Positions 49,232 to 58,227 of a stretch of DNA of 64,000 nt are shown one piece after another. The notes beneath the pieces are model-generated. The model made no database searches and had not been told where the DNA came from. It was given only the letters and a program-made list of their open reading frames with translations. This DNA is from Aspidapion aeneum. Taxonomy: Eukaryota; Arthropoda; Insecta; Coleoptera; Brentidae. The stretch spans positions 1-64,000 of the forward strand of contig CAUYVT010000043.1 of NCBI GenBank assembly GCA_963576565.1, written 5' to 3'. Every line of letters begins with the position of its first letter. Position 1 is the first letter of the stretch. Made by a program: the position numbers and the translations under genes.

Positions 49232-50088
49232 CTTGTATCAATGCGATGTTAAACGACAGATGCCACGTGATATTTAGAAGTCCAGTTTTTACCTTTGCAG
49301 ACACAATTTTTATTTGCGTTGTTTTTTATATCCCTAAATTATGTATCAAAATCGTGTTTTGTGTTCAGTAGGCAAAACTATTTAAAAAGTTCCAAGGACA
49401 ACTAGGGAAAAACTGAAAAACCAAGACCAGTGAAAAGCCGCCAGGAAAATATAGGATTAAGGACTGGTCTTCTTTTTGCCAAACATACATATCTACCAGA
49501 TTTTATAAAAGTTCCAATAATTGGCATTAAATTAAATCTGCCGATTACCCCGCATTGGTAGCTCTTCAAATAATTGTCTGGTATCAAAAATATTTTAAAT
49601 TTAGATTACCTTTTGTCATAACGTTATATGCGCGGTTACACTGTCTCTAAATAAAGGAACTCAAGTCTGCTTATTCGGCCACAAGTAAGGTCAAACATTA
49701 TCCTTTAGTAGGGGATAAAGTTAAAACCAGGTAACTGCGCATGCCTCAATTAAAGGATAATATGAAAAATGGGACATGCATAGGTCCCTAATAATATATG
49801 GACTAAACAAGTCTACGCTCAAAGACAAAGGACTGTACCTACTCGCACAAAACATCTAAATTACCTAGTTTTTATATTTTGAAATTCTCCTTTTTCTCTG
49901 CATAAATATATATTTTTATCATCTTGAATAAAGAAAAGTATTATCAAACTTTACAAAGAATTAATAAAAAAAGAATGTAATATACAAAAATGCCCTCAAA
50001 GAATAATCCTAAAACCTAATTTTTGCGAGTAGGTACTTTCTTTTGCATTTACCTACACGGTAGAAGTTTTTCTCAAAAACCCCAATTC

Positions 50089-50129
50089 CAGAGCGCAAAT
50101 CCCAAAATAAGGTTTACATTTCTTCGCAT
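50089..50129 (-). pseudogene. Signal-anchor exon copy 5, truncated
   Basis: It starts MRRNVNLILGFAL and then departs from the other copies at about 50089, where the donor and the membrane segment are missing. It is the copy farthest from the putative promoter. Confidence 0.7.
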
Positions 50130-50147
50130 TTTAACTTGTTCTCAGTG

Positions 50148-50334
50148 CAGTGGCGCACCCAGGAATATGTCTTGGGTGGAGGCCCAAAGCCTCTTTGGGG
50201 GGGGGGCCGAAGCCTCATGATGTCGAATATTAAGCTATTTTTTTGTTTTTTTTCTGAAATATGTCGAAAATATGTAAAAAAATCTAAGGCTTGGGGGGGG
50301 GGCCGGGAAACGCCCCCCCCTGGGTGCGCCCATG
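50148..50334. mobile_element. hAT-type MITE inserted in the exon array
   Basis: CAGTGGCGCACCCAGG at the left and CCTGGGTGCGCCCATG at the right are inverted. The inner G/C runs resemble the CAGTGGCG family. It separates copy 5 of the exon from its upstream spacer. Confidence 0.75.
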
Positions 50335-50566
50335 TCAGTTCTTATTAAAAAAGTTTTAATACATTATATTAATCCAAAAACCAACAAAGTATTATACATT
50401 TTAATATTTTTTTCTTCAAATATTCACTAATTAAGTATGAAAAAGAGAACAATTTTAAGAGTCCAAGAGTCGTCTCATCAAAAAGAGGTAAAAAAATAAT
50501 ATAAAAAAAAATTAATTATCCGTACGTACGTATTGAAACGAATGCATGAAAATAAATAAATCTTAC

Positions 50567-50662
50567 CTTATTATCACTATTAGAAAAACTGGGAAGATAG
50601 TAAACAATCACAAACATCCAGAGCAACGCAAATCCCAACATAAGTTTTACATTTCTTCGCAT
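50567..50662 (-). CDS. Signal-anchor exon copy 4 (GALNT2-like N-terminus)
   Basis: Thirty-two codons from ATG to AAG, followed on minus by GTAAGATTTA, a good splice donor. It has the same layout as copies 1 and 2: basic MRRN start, about 17 hydrophobic residues, short polar tail ending NSDNK. It differs by Phe-Ser in place of Val-Ala before the tail. The reading frame is intact. Confidence 0.6.
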
Positions 50663-50884
50663 TTTAACTTTTTCTCAGTTAATGCTTATTAAAAAAGTTT
50701 TAATACATTATACAAATTCAAAAACCTAGAAAGTATTATGTATTAAAAAAAAATTTCTACAAAAATTCACAAAATAAGTTGTTTAGTGTCCAAGAGTCGC
50801 CTCATCAAAAAGAGGTGAAAAAACATTATTAAAAAAAATTAATTATTCATACGTACGTAATGAAACGAATGAAATAAATCTTAC

Positions 50885-50979
50885 CTTATTATCACTATTA
50901 GCATCACTGGGAAGATAGTAAACAATCACAGCATCCAGAGCAACGCAAATCCCAACATAAGTTTTACATTTCTTCGCAT
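50885..50979 (-). pseudogene. Signal-anchor exon copy 3, frameshifted
   Basis: One base is missing inside the membrane segment (95 instead of 96 nt), so the frame hits TGA after LLWML. Start and donor are kept. Confidence 0.7.
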
Positions 50980-51228
50980 TTTAACTTTTTCGCAGTTAAT
51001 GCTTATTAAAAAAGTTTTAATACATTATATTAATCCAAAAACCTACCAAGTATTATGTATTAAAAAAAATGTTCTACAAAAATTCACTGAAGAAGTATGA
51101 AAAAGAGAACCTATTTTTAGAGTCCTAGAGTCGCCTCATCAAAAAGAGGTGAAAAATATTATTTAAATATAATGAATTATCCGTACGTACGTGATGAAAC
51201 CAATGTATAAAAATAAAAAAAATCTTAC

Positions 51229-51324
51229 CTTATTATCACTATTAGCAACACTGGAAAGATAGTAAACAATCACAAACATCCAGAGCAACGCAAATCCCAA
51301 CATAAGTTTTACATTTCTTCGCAT
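51229..51324 (-). CDS. Signal-anchor exon copy 2 (GALNT2-like N-terminus)
   Basis: Intact 96-nt exon with the same start and GTAAG donor as copy 1. One change replaces Pro by Ser after YYL. A separate ATG-to-donor unit so similar in length and frame argues for retained coding potential, although expression is unknown. Confidence 0.6.
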
Positions 51325-51530
51325 TTTAACTTTTTCTCAGTAAATGCTTATTAAAAAAGTTTTAATACATTATATTAATCCAAAAATCTAGAAAATCACT
51401 AAATAAGTATGAAAAAGAAAACCATTGTTTTGTGTCCAAGAGTCGCCTCATCAAAAAGAGGTGAAAAAACATTATTTAAAAAAAATTAATTACCTAATGA
51501 AACCAATGTATGAAAATAAAAAAATCTTAC

Positions 51531-51626
51531 CTTATTATCACTATTAGCAACACTGGGAAGATAGTAAACAATCACAAACATCCAGAGCAACGCAAATCCC
51601 AACATAAGTTTTACATTTCTTCGCAT
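51531..51626 (-). CDS. Signal-anchor exon copy 1, promoter-proximal (GALNT2-like)
   Basis: Encodes the first 32 residues of a predicted type II membrane protein: MRRNVK, then LMLGFALLWMFVIVYYL as the membrane anchor, then a polar stem start ending SDNK. The exon ends in phase 0 at a GTAAG donor (51526-51530). Upstream, an AG at 51638-51639 could be an acceptor, although its pyrimidine tract is weak. The start resembles, from memory, the N-terminus of polypeptide GalNAc-transferase 2 (MRR, ML, FAFLW, YY), a Golgi enzyme that starts mucin-type O-glycosylation. No later exon of such an enzyme was found in the 51 kb downstream, so the identity rests on this exon only. Another Golgi glycosyltransferase is possible. 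Confidence 0.6.
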
Positions 51627-51820
51627 TTTAACTTTTTCTCAGTTAATGCTTATTAAAAAAGTTTTAGTGCATTATATTAATCCAAAAATCTACCAAGTAT
51701 TATGTATTTTAATTTTTTTTTCTACAAAAATTCACTAATTAAGTATGAAAAAGAGAACCATGTTTTAGAATCCAAGAGTCGCCTCATCAAAAAGAAAAAC
51801 ATTATTTAAAAAAATTAATT

Positions 51821-52235
51821 ATCCACTCACGATTACATTGATGTAAAATTCCGCGATCGACATTTAAACCGATTTAGATGCGATTGGAGCGGCCGACCGA
51901 CGTTCGTCGGTATCTCGAGGGTTATTGTTTTTATATCGCAACTAAACTTGAGATTTTGTAATATGAAAGTAAATTATTGTAGCGCACCAACCATCAGATT
52001 ACGATAACAGCAATTCTAGCTGCAGAAACGTTCCTGCTAACTGCTACTGCCACCCCAACAAACATGTTTATTTTGCTGCGCGTAAGTGGGAAAGTTGCGC
52101 GGACGCGCGATGTTTTTGGGGTGTTGTTGCAGGGATAAAAGCGTGAGCGTAAGGGAGACTCCATAGGAGCGCCGCAACGGCGCGTCGTGGAGCAGCGCTT
52201 GCTCTCTATAGGGTCATCCTGCGTCAGGGGCGTCT
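51821..52235 (-). promoter_or_regulatory. GC-richer promoter/5' UTR-like segment beside the exon array
   Basis: This is visibly richer in CpG than its surroundings (CGGCCGACCGACGTTCGTCG near 51890-51910, CGCCGCAACGGCGCGTCGTG near 52170). On minus, a TATA-like ATATAAAAAC lies near 51930. A donor-like GTGAGT at 51825-51830 would end a non-coding first exon starting some 75-90 bp upstream. The tandem units begin right after this donor. A second TATA-like GGATAAAAG on plus (near 52132) raises the chance of a bidirectional promoter. Confidence 0.45.
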
Positions 52236-52281
52236 ATAATCTTTTTTCTTGGGAGGGGCAATGTTCGGAAATAAAATAATA

Positions 52282-53865
52282 CCGTAGACGACCCGAATTC
52301 CGTCACCTTAAGCCCCTTAGTATTCATGGACTGACTTTTGAGATGATATACAATGTTTTATGTGTTGATATATTGATTTATTTTTATTTGTGCTGAAACT
52401 CGACAATTGATTAAACATTTTATTTTATTTTGAGAATTTAAATATAACTATATTTTTTTAGTAAATAAAAAAAGTTAGAGGTCCGAAATTTCTAATTCCG
52501 ACATAGTGCGACCTGAACTCCGACATAGTTTTGACCTGAATTCCGTCATATGATAAAATGGATGCTAAAAACTATCTATAACAAATGCAACTAACTTTTA
52601 TTGTACTAATTAAGTTTGCTTACAAAAATTCATCAAATATTTTTAGGAGGACCTCATCAATACGCACACGAAAAAATATAGAATTTTTAGTTGTTCATAC
52701 CATTAGACGTGATTGGGTTCGTAAATAAAATTTTTTCATTACCACTTCAAATGAGTTGTTTAAAAACCCAAAAAAGACCTAATTAGCAAATTTTGTGGTA
52801 GTATATGTCTGTGTGTTAGTATAACTGTTCTAGGATTATCTGTCGGTCTATCTGTCTCACTGTAACATAACTAAAAATTCACTTAACCTATAACTGTGTT
52901 ATTCTAAATGATAGTTTTTAGGGGGGTTGAGCCTTGTAAGGTATTTATTTCTTACAGTAAAAACAGAATATTTGGAGCAAAAGTTCTGGATAGGTAGGTA
53001 TTTTTTGTAAGTGGACAGCCTCCTTCATAATCCAGTAAACGTGAGAAATCAAAACCTGAAAGCCGTCATTGTCGTAACCTGAATTCTGACACCCAAACTC
53101 ATCACAAATTTTAAATGAGTAGAGCATAAAAAATATATAACGGAATTTGAAATTTAAAAAATTTGATTTATTGTAGGTTTTATCATCTTAGATTTTTTGT
53201 CATCAACCATCTTGTTGATATCAAAAAAACTGAACTTTAAAAAAATTGTTGCCCAGCAGGACTTCGTCATAACCCCACAGCCTGAATTCGGACACTTTGA
53301 ATTTAAAACACATTTTCAGGGAAAATAGCTCAAAAAGCCTGTGGCGGAATTTGGGATTTAAAAAATATGATCAAATGTGATTCTGATTTAGATGTATTTT
53401 TCGCGTTTTAATAAATGTAGGTATGAAAGAAACTAATTTGAATAGACATTGTTTTTTTTTGGGAATTCCGTCACTCCTGTCGGATTTCCGGCTCAATGCT
53501 TTTTTGTAACCTAAGCCCCGCCACCCCCTTTTTATTGAAAATAATCGAAAAAAGGAAGAAAATTTTGGTTAAAAACTTATCTATGGACATTGGCTTAGTA
53601 GAAAATACAAATATATTAGGTAATAATATAATAAAGTACCTAAAATCTTAGATTAAATGTACATGCAAGTTTCTTGCCTTATAATAAAATGCGACGTTCT
53701 GCTTCGACACTTGACGCACGACTAGAAGAACAGTGTTGCCAGATATATAGGTGAACTGATAAAATAAATTTTTTGGAATTCCATTATAGGATTAGCTTAA
53801 TAATTCAAAACATTTCTAAAAAGTAACGGAATTCGGGTGGGTGACGGAATTCGGGTTGAGTACGG
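52282..53865. mobile_element. TIR element with recurring CCTGAATTCCGTCA motif, 1.6 kb
   Basis: The ends CCGTAGACGACCCGAATTCC and (reverse-complemented) CCGTACTCAACCCGAATTCC, followed by GTCACC, lie between TA dinucleotides. Variants of ACCTGAATTCCGTCA recur inside at about 52512, 52535, 53055, 53078, 53281 and 53461, and inverted at 53826 and 53842. No reading frame of size is present. Confidence 0.75.
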
Positions 53866-54188
53866 TACTACAAACGTAAAGTTTAGTACCCTTGAATAAA
53901 AACACACATTTATTCGTGACTAAGCGGGTATAGAAATCGTTCTATACTCGCTTATACTCCGCTGACTCGACATAAGACGTCGCGAAGGCGGTGAAAATTC
54001 ATTATGCATAGTAATTTTTCGCGCGCAGCTTTCTTTTAAACAATACAGCTGAAGTTTGCGCACAGTGTTGCCAGATATATAGGTAAACTGATAAAATATT
54101 TTTTTTTGGAATTCCATTATAGGATTAGCTTAATAATTCAAAACATTTCTAAAAAGTGACATAATTCGGGTGGGTGACGGCATTCGGG
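53735..54188. repeat. Direct repeat of ~120 bp flanking a hairpin
   Basis: GTGTTGCCAGATATATAGGT through GTGGGTGACGG occurs at about 53732-53855 and again at about 54064-54185 with few changes. It spans the right end of the TIR element. Between the copies, AGCGGGTATAGAA-ATCG-TTCTATACTCGCT (about 53925-53955) forms a hairpin. Confidence 0.75.
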
Positions 54189-54230
54189 TCTTACTAATAT
54201 CGTAAGATGAGATGTATATACCGTCTCTCT

Positions 54231-54639
54231 ACACGGTAAAAAAATTTGCCTACAATGAAAATACGTTCTTTTCTTAAATAACTTGTTATACCTTAAAACA
54301 ATTTGTTTTGAATTAAAATATTTCTTTTTAGTTCAACGCTGCGTTTAATCTTGTAATGAGACTTTATTTTTCTTCTTTAATTGTTTTGTTTCAGTATACT
54401 CCATTTTGTAACAAAACAAATTGTCTGCATATAAGTAATATTTTGCCTCCAGAGAAAACGGTGCCTTAAATTGATTTAATTCCAATTTATAATAAAACAA
54501 TTTCTGTTTCACATTAAAATAAAATGCAAGAGATTTTTTATTCTAAATCAAGAAAATATTTTCTTGGTGAATAGGAAAGCACGAAATATTTTACTTCAGA
54601 GCAATTTGCTTTGATATAAGACAATTTTTTTACCGTGTA
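54231..54639. mobile_element. MITE, ACACGGTAAA family, copy 2
   Basis: The ends ACACGGTAAAAAAATT and (reverse-complemented) ACACGGTAAAAAAATTG are clear, and the interior matches 43603-44010. The interval 54640-54840 holds nothing recognised. Confidence 0.85.
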
Positions 54640-54844
54640 GCTTTGCAAAGGTGTCACATTCACTATGCAGTGTTCGGAAGATTCCCTGAAGGACAAAACA
54701 GTTAACTGTCAACACTTCATAGGTGTACACCACAGCTTTCGAGCTGCCCACAGAAAAATACAAGAGAAACAAAATCTTCCTATACCCGTTTAGCTACGAA
54801 AATTTTTTTGATATAAAATAAATTAAAATAAATACTTTCCTAGC

Positions 54845-55080
54845 CCATAACAACGTTCCAAGTAAACTCGCTAAACAGTTTTTTGTAAATATTTTATAAA
54901 CCAACAAAGTTTTTGGTTATAACACTAATTATTGAGAAAAAGGTGTTCTACTATATTATTCCGGAAACCGCATATTGATGCGATGCTTCGTGACAAAGTT
55001 AGGATTTTTCAACTGTTTAACTGTGAAAAAACTTTCATTAGATTTTATTATTAATGGATTTTGACCACAATCTAATTAGG
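54845..55080. repeat. Fragment related to the 20945-21649 MITE, inverted
   Basis: TTTTTGGTTATAACACTAAT, TTCCGGAAACC, GATGCGATGCTTCG and AATGGATTTTGACCACAATC correspond to the reverse complement of 21190-21380. Confidence 0.7.
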
Positions 55081-55085
55081 TCATT

Positions 55086-56462
55086 CCCACTAAGCACAAA
55101 ATCGTAAAAAACGTTAAATAAATGTTGAAAAAAAAAGGTTTTTTTTTAACACAAATTTGTGTTAAAATTAAGTCAACTTTTGACATTAAAAAAACATGTA
55201 GAAAATCCTAACGAAAATTTTATGTAAAAGCATTACCAAAAATATATTTCTTAATAACGTTAAGAAACCAGCATTAAAAAAAAAACATAATTTCACTAAC
55301 ATTAAAAATAATACCATCAATATATGGTTATTTTTATAATGTTTTTCCTAGATCTCACTTCTAACGTGGAATTTAGGATATATGAAGCTACTAAAATTTT
55401 TAAACATTAAAAAAATATATACTATAGAGGGCGCGATGGCAGCGCCCTCTATAGTATAGCAGTCCCACTACCTGAACATTGCCATTAGTTGCGTTTCGCT
55501 GCGAGTTGATACGAGTCGGTAGCAAAGACGCTTTTTGTAATTTTGGTTAAAATATTTGCATTTTGCAGAAACAAACATGGCAAATTTAAAGCACAATTAT
55601 TAATATTGATAGTGAATACATATTTGGATCGGAACATTACTCCAGTAGTGTGGGAAAGATGGTATAGTTAAAGAACAACAAATGTGTGTGCAGTGAAAAA
55701 AAATGGTTTTGTATGAAATATCGCATACCTATAGGGAATGCGACAATTCACCGCGGACGATTAGCCGCCGGACCATAAGCCGCGTGCGTATTCATTTGAG
55801 GCAGAATTATATAATAATAATAAATCGTCTTTATTGATAAATAAATGTTACATAGGCAAGGTTTAGCAAACTGCTACTTCGCAGGCCTCGCAGCGGGACC
55901 AAATGAATGCTTCGTTTGCATTCATGCGCAAGGTGAATACGCACCTTGAAATTGTTTGCCTTGTATTCACTTGAGCATGAATTGTTTGGCATCGGAGCGA
56001 GGCACTTACTACAAAATTATTGTTTACATAGAATTTTTTATTTTATTTTCAGAAGCTACGAGCCGAATTGCCTTTACTAAGTGTCGAGTTCACGAGAACC
56101 TCAACGGACTGTTGCTGCCCTGCGTTTCCAAAATAGAAGAATTTTATTTACATTATTTATGTTATCTTATCTTAAGAGATATTTAAAAAATATATATTTT
56201 TTCATTGTTAAAAAAACATTTATTTTTCATGTTAGAAAAACATTTCTTTTTCACTGTGAAAAATCAATATTTTTTTAACGTTCGAAAAACACTTTAAAAA
56301 AACGTTATAAAAACATAAGATTATTTTTCTAACGTCAGAAAACGGGTTATTAAGCTTCTTTTTCACTATGAATATGACGTTAGAACTAACATCCAACCTA
56401 ACGTTATGTTTTTAACTTATACATTACTTTGACGTTATTAAAATGTTTTTGTGTTTAGTGGG
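55086..56462. mobile_element. TIR element with CCCACTAARCACAAAA ends, 1.4 kb
   Basis: The left end CCCACTAAGCACAAAA and reverse-complemented right end CCCACTAAACACAAAA are followed by many AACGTTA/AACATT motifs on both sides. The centre contains a perfect palindrome (55422-55462). A non-LTR-like 3' tail on minus (AATAAAGACGATTTATTATT, near 55820) and short hairpins (CAAGGTG-AATACG-CACCTTG near 55931) also lie inside. No convincing gene was found. Confidence 0.65.
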
Positions 56463-56529
56463 TTACAGTGTCGAGCACTATTTTTCATGAATATCGGTTC
56501 CGGAGCTACCGTGGAGCGGAAAGACATAT

Positions 56530-56775
56530 AGTCCGACCAGAATAAAATGAAGCACAAGAGATGGCTTCAATGGCTCTCTGTCCAGTGACATCCTATAGTT
56601 TTTTAATTTATCATTATTAGGTATTAATTTTTTATTTTACTCCTCCTTCTAGTTTTTTTTGTTGGAAAACTCCATACCTTATTTTTCTTAAAAATAAATA
56701 TTTTTTCAAAACTTTTATACTTGAGTTATTCTCCAAAAACTATCATTTTTGACTGATCAATTTGAAAATATTTGT
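56530..56775. repeat. Partial MITE of the GTCCGNC family
   Basis: GTCCGACCAGAATAAAATGA through AACTTTTATACTTGAG matches the reverse complement of the right half of 44059-44585. The interval 56780-57128 is AT-rich with nothing recognised. Confidence 0.75.
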
Positions 56776-57128
56776 TTTATTTTTGAAAACGTCAATACAA
56801 TCATTACTGCACAACAAACCCGATATAGTGTAAGATCATACAGTTTATATTTTTTTTCAATGGTTTTGGGGCACTTTTAAAAAAACTACATCCACAGGAA
56901 TGACGGGGTGGACAGAGGAATTATTTTTTTACTTAAAACGACAAAGGAAAGGCTCATAATATAAAAAATAAAAAAACTTAAATGTAGTAACATAAAGAAA
57001 TGATTAGAACTTTTAGTTCAGTAACATAAAAATATGATAATACTAACTAAACGTCAAAGAATAATATAAAAATAATAAAAATAAAACGTAAAGTTACTTA
57101 GTGTGGTAACATAAAAAAAGGAAAATAC

Positions 57129-57926
57129 TGTAGTGTCCTAGCGTATGTTTAATGCTGCCAGTTATTTTTCTTTATTGTTTTATTTTGATTTTTTTGGAAA
57201 ACCTAACCTTAAAGTTTGTTTTGATATTTTTGGGCTTTCTGCAAAAACCTTCAAAAAAGAAAGTCCTGTTTGGGAAAAATTCCGATCAGGTGATAATTTC
57301 TCTCTTTGTTGAAAGTTATTTTCTTTTTGATCACCTGATCATTTTGGTAAAATCATCGTTTTTTGCTCACGCTGGGAGTTTGAAGCGCCACCCTGTGTGT
57401 GACAGGGTAATGAAGAAATCACTTCCGACAAAAAACTAAAAGAAGTCACACGTGTTTTTGGGTTGAAGACCGAAATTCCAGTCGCAAGAAAAGGCCGCGG
57501 TCGCCAGTGAAATTTTGGGACTGCTACAGAATTACAGAAGGTAAGCTTCTAGCGTGTTGCCGATTTTTTCCTTTGTTTTTTTGTTTTAATAGACTCTGTT
57601 TTCCCAGGCGGGGCGAATTTAATTTTGGGGTTATTTTTTTTGGGATATCTCTAGTTTTTTTCCCCTTCAGGGCTCAGATGTCTATTTGGTCCTTCAGACC
57701 CTTATGTTTTGAAAAAGCCCTTTGGATTTTACAGTTTTTTTTTGTTAAAAAATTGGTAATTTTATAGTTTTTTTGCAGCAACCACATTTTATCGTTTTTT
57801 TTTGCCAGATTCGGACATTCTTGTTTTTGTACCGGTTTTTTTTTAGAGTCCGCATGGTTTTGAAGGTTGGTTGCCCTGAGTTTGGTTTATGACCTCGTGC
57901 TGCGATAAAAAAACCCCCGTTCGACA
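57129..57926 (+). repeat. Putative 5' LTR of BEL/Pao copy 3
   Basis: Starts TGTAGTGTCC and ends CGTTCGACA, about 800 bp, placed directly before a TGGCAGCGGCC primer-site candidate (57929-57939). A GTAAGC donor lies at 57541-57546. The 3' LTR is outside the window or lost, so the edges are inferred from TG...CA and the primer site. Confidence 0.45.
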
Positions 57927-58227
57927 TTTGGCAGCGGCCCGGGCCCCCGTTCTTTTTTCTTGCTGGCTGACGTTTCATTGACGTTTGTGTGTTCTAACCT
58001 CACAACTTCACGTGTTGTTTTGTTTACCTCCGAGGTTAGAAAATTGTTGATTATTCGTCGGGTTTCGAATTTGTTTGTGTGAAATCCGTCGAAATTTTCC
58101 TTCGTTTTTTGCTTTTGTTAAGCGCGAGATTAGTGCCGCGTTGTTTAGCGAACCGTACCGGTGTGTTGATAGCCAATTTGTCGCGAAAAAACCTACCTTT
58201 TTTGTATCTGATAAAAACCGCTTTGTC

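Larger units (their letters stand above)
50084..51820 (-). repeat. Tandem array carrying a repeated signal-anchor exon
   Basis: About five units of 300-345 bp follow head to tail. Landmarks on the plus strand recur at steps of roughly 300-345 bp: CTTATTAAAAAAGTTTTA, GTCGCCTCATCAAAAAGAGG, TTAATTATCCGTACGTACGT, AATCTTACCTTATTATCACT and the exon itself. The array ends at the promoter-like segment at 51821. The first unit (low-coordinate end) is truncated and interrupted by a hAT-type MITE at 50148-50334. The units differ by point changes, small indels and intron-like length differences, so the array is not a very recent assembly artefact. Confidence 0.9.
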
